Shown here: in pieces, positions 33,422-42,133 of the stretch
Position numbering within the stretch: the first letter of the stretch is position 1
Layout of the letters: every line of letters starts with the position of its first letter
From: Streptomyces sp. CNH099
Lineage (GTDB): Bacteria > Actinomycetota > Actinomycetes > Streptomycetales > Streptomycetaceae
DNA length: 64,000 nt
NCBI GenBank assembly: GCA_000514715.1
Contig: AZWL01000016.1
Coordinates: 62,001-126,000 of the forward strand
Direction: 5' to 3'
The notes under the pieces: model-generated
Told to the model about the DNA's origin: nothing
Databases searched by the model: none
Seen by the model: the letters and a program-made list of their open reading frames with translations, nothing else
Made by a program: the position numbers and the translations under genes

Positions 33422-34492
33422 CTACGAGCCCGTACCGCCCGTCGCGCCCCCCGCCCGGCCGTCCGGCGTGGAGTCCAGGACGACCACCTCCGACGCCTCG
33501 AAGCCCACCCCCACCCGCTCCCCCACCTCCGGCGCTTCCCGCAGCGCCACGGACGCCTCCAGCTCCGGCCCGCTCTCCGGCCGCAGCACCAGCACCACGT
33601 GCTCGCCCCGGAACGTCCGCCCCACCACCTCGCAGCCCAGCCCCGTCCCGGCCGGCGGCCCCACCCGCACCCCCGCCGGCCGGATCAGCAGCGTCCGCTC
33701 CCCCGGCACACCGGCGGCGGCCGACACCCCCACCTTCCCCCACGGCGTGTCCGCCACGTCGCCGTGCACCGTGGCCCGCACCACGTTCGCGAACCCGAGG
33801 AACCGCGCCACGAACTCGTCCGCGGGCCGCTCCCACACCTCCGCCGGCGTCCCGGTCTGCGCGACGCGCCCCTCGCGCATCACCACCACCCGGTCGGCCA
33901 GCGCGAACGCCTCCCCCTGGTCGTGCGTGACCGCCAGCACCGTCGTGCCCAGCCGGCCGAAGAGCTGCCGCAGCTCCACCACCAGCCGTTCGCGCAGCGA
34001 GCGGTCCAGCTGCCCGAGCGGCTCGTCCAGCATCAGCAGCTGCGGCGACGGCGCCAGCGCCCGCGCGAGCGCCACCCGCTGCTGCTCCCCGCCGGACAGC
34101 GCGGCCACCGCCCGCCGCTCCGCCCCGGGCAGCCCGACGAGCGCCAGCAGCGACGCGACGCGCTCCCGGGCCGCCGCCCGCGAGACCCCGTGCATGCGCA
34201 GCCCGAAGGCCACGTTCCCGCCGACGTCGCGGTGCGGGAACAGCTGCTGGTCCTGGAACATCAGGCCGAGCCCCCGCCGGTGCGCCGGCACACCCGCGAG
34301 ATCCCGCCCGCCGAGCAGCACCCGCCCGGCGGCGACGGGCTGGAGGCCGGCGACGGCCCGCAGCAGCGTGGACTTGCCGCTGCCGCTGGGGCCGAGGACG
34401 CTGACGATCTCGTGGTCGGCGACGTCGAGGCGGACCCCGTCGACCGCCGCGCGGTCGCCGTAGCGGACGGTGACGTCGTCGAGTACGAGCAT
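33422..34492 (-). CDS. thiQ: Thiamine ABC transporter ATP-binding protein
   Basis: 356 residues. Walker A is LGPSGSGKSTLL (about 34-45), Q-loop MFQDQQLFPH, signature LSGGEQQRVALARAL, Walker B LLMLDEPLGQLD and H-loop AVTHD. A C-terminal TOBE-like regulatory domain spans about 240-345. Sequence alone would also fit an iron importer, but the substrate-binding protein and the upstream TPP riboswitch point to thiamine. The ATG overlaps the permease stop by one base (TGATG). Last gene of the operon. Confidence 0.87.
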   Translation of the reverse strand: MLVLDDVTVRYGDRAAVDGVRLDVADHEIVSVLGPSGSGKSTLLRAVAGLQPVAAGRVLLGGRDLAGVPAHRRGLGLMFQDQQLFPHRDVGGNVAFGLRMHGVSRAAARERVASLLALVGLPGAERRAVAALSGGEQQRVALARALAPSPQLLMLDEPLGQLDRSLRERLVVELRQLFGRLGTTVLAVTHDQGEAFALADRVVVMREGRVAQTGTPAEVWERPADEFVARFLGFANVVRATVHGDVADTPWGKVGVSAAAGVPGERTLLIRPAGVRVGPPAGTGLGCEVVGRTFRGEHVVLVLRPESGPELEASVALREAPEVGERVGVGFEASEVVVLDSTPDGRAGGATGGTGS

Positions 34493-36126
34493 CAGAACTC
34501 TCCCGCCTGGTTCTTGCGGACGCGCTCCAGCAGCAGCAGTGCCGCCGCGCACACGGCCATGAGGATGGTGCTCAGCGCCATCGCCTGCCCGTAGTTGGTC
34601 TCCCCGGCGCGGCCGAGGAGCCGCGCTACGGCGACGGGCAGGGTGGGCCGGTCGGGCCCGGCGATGAAGACGGTCGCGCCGAACTCGCCGAGGGAGACGG
34701 CGAAGGCGAAGCCGGCGGCGACGAGCACGGCCCGCGACACCAGCGGCAGGTCGACCTCCCGCCAGGCGCGCAGCGGGGAGGCGCCGAGGACGGCGGCGGC
34801 CTCCCGCAGCCGCTCGTCGACGGCGCGCAGCACGGGGAGCATGGTCCGTACCACGAACGGCACGCCGACCAGCGCCTGGGCGAGGGGCACGAGGATCCAG
34901 GAGGACCTGAGGTCGAGCGGCGGGCTGTCGAGGGCGATGAGGAAGCCGAAGCCGACGGTGACGGCGGAGGTGCCGAGCGGCAGCATCAGCAGCGCGTCGA
35001 AGCCGCGGACGAGGGGCCCGGCGCGGCGGGTGACGGCGGCTGCGGCGCAGCCGCCGACGACGACGGCGATGACGGTGGCGACGGCGGCGTAGGCGAGGGA
35101 GTTGCCGACGGCTTCCAGCGGGGGGACGGCGAAGGTGCCGTCGCTCTCCTGCAGGGCGCGGTAGAAGCCGAGGCCGTGGCCGCCGGGGGTGGCGAAGGAC
35201 CGTTCGACGAGGACGGCGAGAGGGCTGAGGAGCAGGACGGCGACGACGGTGAGGACCCCGCCGAGGAGGGCGCGTTCGCCGGGGGTGCGGGGGCGGCGGG
35301 CGGTGGTCTCGGGGGCGACGAGCCGCAGCGCGGTCTCCTGGCGGCGTACGGTCCAGGCGTGCAGGGCGAGGACGGAGGCGACGGCGGCGAGTTGGACGAG
35401 GCTGAGGACGGCGGCGGTGGGCAGGTCGAGGAAGTCCGCGGTCTGGCGGTAGATCTCCACTTCGAGGGTGGCGTAGGAGGGGCCGCCGAGGATCTGGATG
35501 ACCCCGAAGGAGGTGAACGTGAAGAGGAAGACCATGAGGGCCGCGGCGGCGACGGCGGGGCCGAGCGCGGGCAGGGTGACGTGCCGGAACGCGGCGAGGC
35601 GGCCGGCGCCGAGGACGCGGGCGGCCTCTTCCTGGCGGGGGTCGAGCTGGGACCACAGGCCGCCGACGGTCCGTACGACGATGGCGAAGTTGAAGAAGAC
35701 GTGGGCGAGGAGGATGGCCCAGACGGTGGTGTCGAGGCGTACGCCCCACCAGCCGTCGAGGACGCCGCCCCGGCCGAGGAGGGCGAGGAACGCGGAGCCG
35801 ACGACGACGGTGGGCATCACGAACGGCACCGTGACCAGGGCGCGCAGCAGGTGTTTGCCGGGGAAGTCGAAGCGGGCGAAGACGTACGCCGCGGGCAGGG
35901 CGAGGAGCAGGGTGAGGCCGGTGGAGGCGGCGGCCTGCCAGAGGGTGAACCACAGGACGCCGACGATGTCGGGGTCGCCGAGGACGTCGGGGAGGCGGCC
36001 GAGGTGCCAGCGGCCGTTCTCGCGCAGGCCGCGGGCGACGATGGCGCCGACGGGGTAGGCGAAGAAGACCGCGAAGAACGCGGCGGGGACGGCCATGAGC
36101 GCGAACCGCCCGGCGGGGCCGCGCAC
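34492..36126 (-). CDS. thiP: Thiamine ABC transporter permease, fused double domain
   Basis: About 544 residues with some twelve membrane helices in two homologous halves, as in ThiP and FbpB. Each half has an EAA loop: EEAARVLGAGRLAAFRHVTLP and REAAAVLGASPLRAWREVDLP. The start is uncertain: GTG 36126 keeps the basic residues before helix 1, whereas ATG 36096 would begin in that helix. It lies 53 bp downstream of the binding-protein gene and overlaps the ATPase gene by one base. Confidence 0.9.
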   Translation of the reverse strand: MRGPAGRFALMAVPAAFFAVFFAYPVGAIVARGLRENGRWHLGRLPDVLGDPDIVGVLWFTLWQAAASTGLTLLLALPAAYVFARFDFPGKHLLRALVTVPFVMPTVVVGSAFLALLGRGGVLDGWWGVRLDTTVWAILLAHVFFNFAIVVRTVGGLWSQLDPRQEEAARVLGAGRLAAFRHVTLPALGPAVAAAALMVFLFTFTSFGVIQILGGPSYATLEVEIYRQTADFLDLPTAAVLSLVQLAAVASVLALHAWTVRRQETALRLVAPETTARRPRTPGERALLGGVLTVVAVLLLSPLAVLVERSFATPGGHGLGFYRALQESDGTFAVPPLEAVGNSLAYAAVATVIAVVVGGCAAAAVTRRAGPLVRGFDALLMLPLGTSAVTVGFGFLIALDSPPLDLRSSWILVPLAQALVGVPFVVRTMLPVLRAVDERLREAAAVLGASPLRAWREVDLPLVSRAVLVAAGFAFAVSLGEFGATVFIAGPDRPTLPVAVARLLGRAGETNYGQAMALSTILMAVCAAALLLLERVRKNQAGEF

Positions 36127-36179
36127 CCCGCCGCGGCGGGCCCCGCCCCCATCACCGGGGCCGGGGCCCGCGGCGCGGG

Positions 36180-37238
36180 TTACTTCACGACCAGCGAGGT
36201 CCACGTCTTGATCCACTGCTCCCGGTTGTCGTCGATGACCGCCGGGTCGAGGGTGTGCGGGTCGGCGATCTCCTCGCCGTAGCGGGTGAACACCTCGGGC
36301 AGCTCGGTGTTCTCGCGCGCGGGGTGCACGAACATCTGCAGCGGCATGTCCTGCTGGAACCGCTCGCCGATGAGGAAGTCGATGAGGGCCTTGCCGCCCT
36401 CGGTGTTGCCGGCGCCCGACAGCAGGCCGGCGAACTCGATCTGGCGGAAGCAGGTGCCGGTGGCCACGCCGGTGGTGGCTTCCTTCGGCCGGGACTCCAT
36501 GTCGAGGACGGGCGGGCTGGAGGCGTACGAGACGACGAGCGGCTTGTCGCCCTTGCCGGCGCCGGAGAACCGCTCGTAGTAGGCCTGCTCCCAGCCGTCG
36601 ACGACCTCGACGCCGTTGTCGTCGAGCCTGCTCCAGTAGTCCTCCCAGCCCTGCTTCCCGTACTCGTCGGCGGTGGCGAGGAGGAAGGCCAGGCCCGGGG
36701 AGGATGTGGCGGCGTTCTCGGTGACGAGGAGGTCCTTGTAGCGGGGGTCGGCGAGGTCGTCGAACGTCTGCGGCGGGTCGAGGTTCTCCTTCTCGAAGTA
36801 CGCGCGGTCGTAGTTGACGCACACGTCGCCGTAGTCGACGGGGGTGACGCGGTGCTCGCCGGCGTCGAGCTGGAGTTCCTCCGGGATGCGGTCGAGGCCC
36901 TTCGCCTCGTACGGGGTGAAGATCCCGTTGTCGAGGCCGCGGGAGAGCAGGGTGTTGTCGATGCCGAAGAAGACGTCGCCCTGGGGGTTGTCCTTGGACA
37001 GGACGGCCTGGTTGACGGCGGAGCCGGCGTCCTTGCCCCGGAGGATGTCGACCCGGTACCCGGACTGCTTCTCGAACACCTTCAGCACGTCGTCGGAGGC
37101 GGCGAAGGAGTCGTGGGTGACGAGGGTGACGCTCTTGTCGTCCGAGCCGGACCCGGAGCCGTCGCCGGAGTCCGAGCCGCAGGCGGCGAGGCCCAGGGCG
37201 AGGGACGCGGCCAGTGCGGTGGTGACGATGCGCTTCAT
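36180..37238 (-). CDS. thiB: Thiamine ABC transporter substrate-binding lipoprotein
   Basis: 352 residues. Signal peptide ending LALGLAAC with the lipid cysteine near 20, then a Ser/Gly/Asp linker. The mature protein opens TLVTHDSFAASDDVLKVFE and contains QGDVFFGIDNTLLSR and TPVDYGDVCVNYD, characteristic of the TbpA/ThiB family. A TPP riboswitch precedes the gene, which makes thiamine (or its phosphates) the likely ligand. Only a weak ribosome site is visible (GAAAGC), and it can pair with an upstream GCTGCT, consistent with translational control. Confidence 0.92.
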   Translation of the reverse strand: MKRIVTTALAASLALGLAACGSDSGDGSGSGSDDKSVTLVTHDSFAASDDVLKVFEKQSGYRVDILRGKDAGSAVNQAVLSKDNPQGDVFFGIDNTLLSRGLDNGIFTPYEAKGLDRIPEELQLDAGEHRVTPVDYGDVCVNYDRAYFEKENLDPPQTFDDLADPRYKDLLVTENAATSSPGLAFLLATADEYGKQGWEDYWSRLDDNGVEVVDGWEQAYYERFSGAGKGDKPLVVSYASSPPVLDMESRPKEATTGVATGTCFRQIEFAGLLSGAGNTEGGKALIDFLIGERFQQDMPLQMFVHPARENTELPEVFTRYGEEIADPHTLDPAVIDDNREQWIKTWTSLVVK

Positions 37239-37284
37239 CGGCTGCTTTCGTGACGAGCGGGCAGCCCGGGCAGCAGCGGAGTGT

Positions 37285-37385
37285 CGACCGAACTTCCTAC
37301 CCAGAATGACCTGGGCGAGGTTCGAGGGTCAGCGGCCTGGACGGTGCCGCACTCTCAGCGCTGCGAGCGCTCCCCTGTCGGTGTG
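37285..37385 (-). promoter_or_regulatory. TPP riboswitch (THI element)
   Basis: Read on the minus strand, the conserved blocks appear in order: ACAGGGGAGC, CTGAGAG, GACCCTCGAACCT and CTGGGTAGGAAG, the thiamine-pyrophosphate aptamer pattern. It lies directly upstream of thiB. A downstream GCTGCT/AGCAGC pairing could hide the thiB ribosome site when TPP is bound. Confidence 0.92.
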
Positions 37386-37395
37386 TACACCCTGA

Positions 37396-37401
37396 ACGGT
37401 A
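37396..37401 (-). promoter_or_regulatory. Predicted -10 of the thi operon
   Basis: Minus-strand TACCGT immediately follows the rlmN stop and would start the transcript near 37389, just before the riboswitch. Confidence 0.4.
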
Positions 37402-38520
37402 TCAGGCGGGCGTCGAGGTCGCGGACGCCGCGAGCTGCCCGCAGGCCCCCTCGATCTCCTGGCCGCGGGTGTCCCGCACGGTCACGGGCACGCCGTGGGA
37501 CTGGAGCGCGGCGACGAACGCCCGCTCGTCCTCGGGCCGGGAGGCGGTCCACTTGGAGCCGGGGGTGGGGTTGAGCGGGATGAGGTTGACGTGCGCGCGG
37601 CGGCCCTTGAGGAGGCGGCCGAGCAGGTCGGCGCGCCACGCCTGGTCGTTGACGTCCTTGATCAGCGCGTACTCGACGGAGACGCGGCGGCCGGAGCGGG
37701 CGGCGTACTCCCAGGCGGCGTCGAGGACCTCGCGGACCTTCCAGCGGGTGTTGACGGGCACGAGGGTGTCGCGCAGTTCGTCGTCGGGGGCGTGCAGGGA
37801 GACGGCGAGGCGGCACTTCAGGCCCTCGTCGGCGAGGCGGTGCATGGCGGGCACGAGGCCGACGGTGGAGACGGTGATGCCGCGCTGGGAGAGGCCGAGG
37901 CCGTCGGGCTCGGGGTCGGTGAGGCGGCGTACGGCGCCCAGCACGCGGTTGTAGTTCGCCAGCGGCTCGCCCATGCCCATGAAGACGATGTTGGACAGCC
38001 GCGCGGGGCCCCCGGGCACGTCGCCGTCGCGCAGGGCGCGCATGCCGTCGACGATCTGGTGGACGATCTCGGCGGTGGACAGGTTGCGGGTGAGCCCGGC
38101 CTGGCCGGTGGCGCAGAAGGGGCAGTTCATGCCGCAGCCGGCCTGGGAGGAGATGCACATGGTGACCCGGTCGGGGTAGCGCATGAGCACCGACTCGACC
38201 AGCGTGCCGTCGAAGAGCCGCCACAGGGTCTTGCGGGTGGTGTCGCCGTCGCAGCTCAGGTGGCGTACGACGGTCATCAGCTCGGGCAGCAGGCCCTCGG
38301 CGAGCCTCGCCCGGGACCCGGCGGGCACGTCGGTCCAGCCGGCGGGGTCGGTGGCGTAGCGCGCGAAGTAGTGCCGGGAGAGCTGCGCGGCGCGGAACGG
38401 CTTCTCCCCCAGTTCGGCGACGGCGTCGCGGCGCTCGGCGGGCGTGAGGTCGGCGAGGTGCCGCGGCGGCTTCTTGGCACCACGGGGGACGGCGAAGGTG
38501 AGTTCTCCTGGCTTGGGCAT
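37402..38520 (-). CDS. rlmN: 23S rRNA (adenine-2503-C2)/tRNA (adenine-37-C2) methyltransferase
   Basis: 372-residue radical-SAM enzyme. The [4Fe-4S] cysteines are in AGCGMNCPFCATGQAG; the methyl-carrying cysteine is in GQEIEGACGQL near the C-terminus, and GMGEPLANYNRVL is the family motif. It modifies the peptidyl-transferase centre. The ATG at 38520 starts MPKPGEL. It lies 28 bp downstream of cdsA on the same strand, as in other actinobacteria. Confidence 0.96.
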   Translation of the reverse strand: MPKPGELTFAVPRGAKKPPRHLADLTPAERRDAVAELGEKPFRAAQLSRHYFARYATDPAGWTDVPAGSRARLAEGLLPELMTVVRHLSCDGDTTRKTLWRLFDGTLVESVLMRYPDRVTMCISSQAGCGMNCPFCATGQAGLTRNLSTAEIVHQIVDGMRALRDGDVPGGPARLSNIVFMGMGEPLANYNRVLGAVRRLTDPEPDGLGLSQRGITVSTVGLVPAMHRLADEGLKCRLAVSLHAPDDELRDTLVPVNTRWKVREVLDAAWEYAARSGRRVSVEYALIKDVNDQAWRADLLGRLLKGRRAHVNLIPLNPTPGSKWTASRPEDERAFVAALQSHGVPVTVRDTRGQEIEGACGQLAASATSTPA

Positions 38521-38548
38521 GATCTGGCCATTGTCCCAGACGCGGCGG

Positions 38549-39553
38549 TCAGCCCGCACCCACGAAGATCACCATGAGCAGCCAGACCACCGGCGCCGTG
38601 GGCAGCAGGGAGTCGAGGCGGTCCATGATGCCGCCGTGGCCGGGCAGGAGCGTGCCCATGTCCTTGATGCCGAGGTCCCGTTTGATCATCGACTCGGCCA
38701 GGTCGCCGAGGGTGGCGCTGGCGGCCGCGGCGGCGCCGAGCAGGAGACCCTGCCACCAGCGGCCGTCGTCGACGAGGAACTCCATGCACAGCGCGCCCGC
38801 CGCCATCGCGAAGGCCAGCGCGCCGGCGAGGCCCTCGCGGGTCTTGCCGGGGCTGATCCGCGGGGCGAGCTTGTGGCGGCCGAGCTTGTAGCCGACGGCG
38901 TACGCGCCGGTGTCGCTGATCACCGTGAGGATCAGGAACGTCAGCACCCGCCACGGGCCGTCGTCGTCCGCGGCGAGCATCAGCGCGACGAAGGTGGCGA
39001 GGAAGGGCACGTAGAACGCGGCGAAGACGCCTGCGGTGACGTCCCGCAGGTAGTTCTCCGCGGGGCCGCCGAGCCGCCACACGGGGACGGCGAGCGCGGT
39101 GAGCGCCAGTGCCGCCCCGGCGCCCTCGGCGCCGCGCGCGTACCCGGCGACGACCGTCGCCACGCCGCCGAGCACCAGCGGCACCAGCGGCGTGCGGATT
39201 CCGCGGCACTCCGCGAGCCGCGACGTCAGCTCCCACAGCCCGACCGCCACGGCGGCGGCGATGACGCCGACAAACACCGCTTGCACCACGAACAGCGCGG
39301 CGAGCACGATGGCGCCGAGGCCGAGCCCGACGCCTATGGCGGCGCCGAGGTCCCGGCCGCCGCGGCGCCGTCCGGGGGCGGCGGGCGGCGGCGTCGCGGA
39401 GGAGCCGTCCGGCGCGTCCGGCTCCCCTGGGGGACCGGTGGAGGGTTCGTCGGGGGTGTCGTCGCCTGACACGGTGGGCATGCGCGGAGTCTGCGTCCTT
39501 TCGGCCCCGCCGTGCACGGGACCCGCCGGGGCCCGGCTGGAGGAGTCGTTCAT
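38549..39553 (-). CDS. cdsA: Phosphatidate cytidylyltransferase
   Basis: 334-residue membrane enzyme forming CDP-diacylglycerol from phosphatidate and CTP. The first about 75 residues are a disordered acidic, Pro-rich extension. About eight helices follow. The CDS signature is at the C-terminus: GDLAESMIKRDLGIKDMG followed by PGHGGIMDRLDSL; the substrate loop is PRISPGKTREGLAG. The ATG overlaps the frr stop (TGATG). Confidence 0.96.
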   Translation of the reverse strand: MNDSSSRAPAGPVHGGAERTQTPRMPTVSGDDTPDEPSTGPPGEPDAPDGSSATPPPAAPGRRRGGRDLGAAIGVGLGLGAIVLAALFVVQAVFVGVIAAAVAVGLWELTSRLAECRGIRTPLVPLVLGGVATVVAGYARGAEGAGAALALTALAVPVWRLGGPAENYLRDVTAGVFAAFYVPFLATFVALMLAADDDGPWRVLTFLILTVISDTGAYAVGYKLGRHKLAPRISPGKTREGLAGALAFAMAAGALCMEFLVDDGRWWQGLLLGAAAAASATLGDLAESMIKRDLGIKDMGTLLPGHGGIMDRLDSLLPTAPVVWLLMVIFVGAG

Positions 39554-40110
39554 CAGACCTCGAGCAGCTCTGCTTCCTTGTGCTTGAGCAGCTCGTCGAC
39601 CTGGGCCACGTACTTGTGGGTGGTGTCGTCGAGCTCCTTCTCGCCGCGGCGGCCCTCGTCCTCGCCGACCTCGCCGTCCTTGACGGCCTTGTCGATGGTC
39701 TCCTTGGCCTTGCGGCGCACGGAGCGGATGGCGATCCGCGCGTCCTCGCCCTTGGCCTTGGCGACCTTGATGAACTCCTTGCGGCGCTCCTCGGTGAGCT
39801 GCGGGAAGACCACCCGGATGATGTGGCCGTCGTTGGAGGGGTTGACGCCGAGGTCGGAGTCCCGGATGGCCTGCTCGATGTTGCGCAGGGCGCTCTTGTC
39901 GAACGGGGTCACCACCGCCATCCGCGGCTCCGGCACCGAGAACGACGCCAGCTGGTTGATGGGGGTCTGCGTCCCGTAGTAATCCGCCGTGATCTTGTTG
40001 AACATCGCCGGATGGGCCCGCCCGGTGCGGATCGCGGCGAAGTCGTCCTTGGCGACCACGACGGCCTTCTCCATCTTCTCCTCGGCTTCGAGGAGGGTCT
40101 CTTCGATCAC
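39553..40110 (-). CDS. frr: Ribosome recycling factor
   Basis: 185 residues, normal length. It splits post-termination ribosomes with EF-G. Family marks are the N-terminal three-helix-bundle strand AAIRTGRAHPAMFNKI, the domain II motif YYGTQTPINQLASFSVPEPR, and RKEFIKVAKAKGEDARIAIR in the last helix. The GTG start has AGGAG 6 bases upstream. It lies 99 bp downstream of pyrH and overlaps cdsA. Confidence 0.97.
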   Translation of the reverse strand: MIEETLLEAEEKMEKAVVVAKDDFAAIRTGRAHPAMFNKITADYYGTQTPINQLASFSVPEPRMAVVTPFDKSALRNIEQAIRDSDLGVNPSNDGHIIRVVFPQLTEERRKEFIKVAKAKGEDARIAIRSVRRKAKETIDKAVKDGEVGEDEGRRGEKELDDTTHKYVAQVDELLKHKEAELLEV

Positions 40111-40209
40111 CACTGGCTCCTGGTCTCTTCTGTGAGCGGACCGGGGATGCGCCCCGGCGGCCCGTACCATGCCTGCACGGTGTCCGACCGGCAGGCCGTT
40201 GTCCATCCC

Positions 40210-41001
40210 TCAGACCCGGCTGCCGTGCGCGCTCACGAGCGTACCGATCTTCTCACCCCGCACCGCCCGGGCGATGTTGCCCTCCTTCAGCAGCTCGAAG
40301 ACGAGGATCGGCAGCTCGTTGTCGCGGCAGAGGGTGACGGCCGTGGCGTCGGCGACCTTGAGGTCGCGGGTGATGACCTCGCCGTATTCGAGGGCGTCGA
40401 ACTTCACCGCGTCGGGGTTCTTCTTGGGGTCGGCGTCGTAGACGCCGTCGACGCCGTTCTTGCCCATGAGCAGTGCCTCGGCGTGGATCTCCAGGGCGCG
40501 CTGCGCGGCCGTGGTGTCCGTCGAGAAGTACGGCATGCCCATGCCGGCGCCGAAGATGACGACGCGGCCCTTCTGCATGTGCCTGATGGCGCGCAGCGGG
40601 ATGTACGGCTCGGCGACCTGGCCCATGGTGATCGCGGTCTGCACCCGGGAGCCGATGCCCTCCTTCTCCAGGAAGTCCTGCAGGGCGAGGCAGTTCATGA
40701 CCGTGCCGAGCATGCCCATGTAGTCGGAGCGGGCCCGGTCCATGCCGCGCTGCTGCAGTTCGGCGCCGCGGAAGAAGTTGCCGCCGCCGATCACCACCGC
40801 GATCTCGTACCCGTCGCGGACGACGGCGGCCACCTCGCGGGCGATCGCGTGCACGACGTCCGGGTCGACGCCGAGATCACCGCCGCCGGAGAACGCCTCG
40901 CCGGACAGCTTCAGCAGGAAGCGCGCGCTGTCCTTCTTCGTGTGGTGGCCGTGGTCCGCCTGCTCGTGGCGGCCGTGGTCCGCGTCGGCGTCCTCGTTCA
41001 T
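40210..41001 (-). CDS. pyrH: Uridylate kinase (UMP kinase)
   Basis: 263-residue amino-acid-kinase-fold UMP kinase making UDP. Core motifs: RFLLKLSGEAFSGG, VIGGGNFFRGAELQ, GTVMNCLALQDFLE and DGVYDADPKKNPDA. The N-terminal 25 residues are an added His/Asp-rich tail (HGRHEQADHGHH) that could bind metal ions or be inert. The ATG at 41001 has GAGGAG at 5 bases; an in-frame GTG at 41055 lies inside the leader hairpin and is less likely. The leader can form two exclusive hairpins, one hiding this ribosome site. Confidence 0.96.
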   Translation of the reverse strand: MNEDADADHGRHEQADHGHHTKKDSARFLLKLSGEAFSGGGDLGVDPDVVHAIAREVAAVVRDGYEIAVVIGGGNFFRGAELQQRGMDRARSDYMGMLGTVMNCLALQDFLEKEGIGSRVQTAITMGQVAEPYIPLRAIRHMQKGRVVIFGAGMGMPYFSTDTTAAQRALEIHAEALLMGKNGVDGVYDADPKKNPDAVKFDALEYGEVITRDLKVADATAVTLCRDNELPILVFELLKEGNIARAVRGEKIGTLVSAHGSRV

Positions 41002-41024
41002 GAAGTCTCCTCGTGCGCATGCGA

Positions 41025-41077
41025 AGGAGGCCATCGCCGTGGGGTTCTCATCCACCCATTCCCGGCAATGGCCTCCT
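41025..41077 (-). promoter_or_regulatory. Switch-like hairpin in the pyrH leader
   Basis: In the RNA, AGGAGGCCAUUGCCG pairs with CGGCGAUGGCCUCCU (15 bp, one U-G) around a 23-nt loop. The 3' arm's CUCCU can instead pair with the pyrH ribosome site AGGAG 13 nt downstream. The two pairings exclude each other. Confidence 0.6.
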
Positions 41078-41134
41078 CGTCACTTCCGCGGCCCGGCGAC
41101 GGTCGCCCGCACCGGCCCGCTACAACTGAACCCG

Positions 41135-41140
41135 ACCCTA
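41135..41140 (-). promoter_or_regulatory. Predicted -10 of pyrH
   Basis: Minus-strand TAGGGT predicts a start near 41128 and a leader of about 127 nt that includes the hairpin. Confidence 0.45.
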
Positions 41141-41196
41141 GCGGGGCCGGCGGCCGTTCGCCGTACACCGTGCACGCCGCGCGCACTCCGCGCGCC

Positions 41197-41211
41197 GTCC
41201 GCCGTGCGGAC
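41197..41211 (-). terminator. Hairpin after the rpsB-tsf operon
   Basis: GTCCGC-CGT-GCGGAC, 6-bp perfect stem with a 3-nt loop, flanked by more GC-rich partial repeats about 45 bp past the tsf stop. Confidence 0.5.
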
Positions 41212-41253
41212 ACGCGCGCCGGGCGGCACGGTGCCCGCGGGCGGCGCCGGTGC

Positions 41254-42087
41254 TCAGGCGCCGACGCGGATGCGCGCGAACCGGGCCACCTGCACGCCCG
41301 CCTCGCCGAGCACCTTCTGCACCGACTTCTTGTTGTCCTTGGCGAACGGCTGCTCCAGCAGCACGTTCTCCTTGAAGAAGCCGTTCACGCGGCCCTCGAC
41401 GATCTTCGGCAGGGCGGCCTCCGGCTTGCCCTCCTCGCGCGAGGTGGCCTCGGCGACACGGCGCTCGTTCTCCACCGTGTCGGCCGGGACGTCCTCGCGG
41501 GACAGCCAGCGCGGCGCGAAGGCGGCGATGTGCTGCGCCACCTCCTTGGCCGTCTGCGGGTCGGCCTTGTCCAGCTCGACGAGCACGCCGACCTGCGGCG
41601 GCAGGTCCGGCGAGGTGCGGTGCATGTACGTGCCGACGTAGGCGCCCTCGAAGCGCGCGAAGCGGTCGAGGACGATCTTCTCGCCGAGGGAGGCGTTGGC
41701 CTCGTCCACGTAGACCTGGACGGTCCTGCCGTCGATCTCGGAGGCGAGCAGCGCCTCCAGATCGGCCGGCCTGGTGGCGGCGACGTGCTCGGCGAGGGCG
41801 TTGGCGACGGCGAGGAACTTGTCGCCCTTGGCGACGAAGTCGGTCTCGCACTTCAGCTCCAGCAGGACGCCGGAGGTGTTGTCGTCGGCGATCAGGGAGA
41901 CGACGGCGCCGTTCTCGGCGGAGCGGCTCTCACGCTTGGCGACGCCCTTCTGGCCCTTGACGCGGAGCAGCTCCACGGCCTTGTCGACGTCGCCCTCGGC
42001 CTCTTCCAGCGCCTTCTTGCAGTCCATCATGCCGGCGCCGGTGAGCTCCCGGAGCTTCTTGACGTCGGCGGCGGTGAAGTTCGCCAT
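41254..42087 (-). CDS. tsf: Elongation factor Ts
   Basis: 277 residues; nucleotide exchange factor for EF-Tu. N-terminal UBA-like domain with VKKLRELTGAGMMDCKKALEE, then the TDFVAKGD core motif (KCETDFVAK) that contacts the EF-Tu magnesium site. The actinobacterial length is normal. It follows rpsB at 46 bp and is followed by a terminator-like hairpin, forming the usual rpsB-tsf operon. Confidence 0.97.
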   Translation of the reverse strand: MANFTAADVKKLRELTGAGMMDCKKALEEAEGDVDKAVELLRVKGQKGVAKRESRSAENGAVVSLIADDNTSGVLLELKCETDFVAKGDKFLAVANALAEHVAATRPADLEALLASEIDGRTVQVYVDEANASLGEKIVLDRFARFEGAYVGTYMHRTSPDLPPQVGVLVELDKADPQTAKEVAQHIAAFAPRWLSREDVPADTVENERRVAEATSREEGKPEAALPKIVEGRVNGFFKENVLLEQPFAKDNKKSVQKVLGEAGVQVARFARIRVGA

Positions 42088-42133
42088 GATTCGGTGGTTT
42101 TCTCTTCTCGACGGGGGACTGGGTTCGGGCGGA

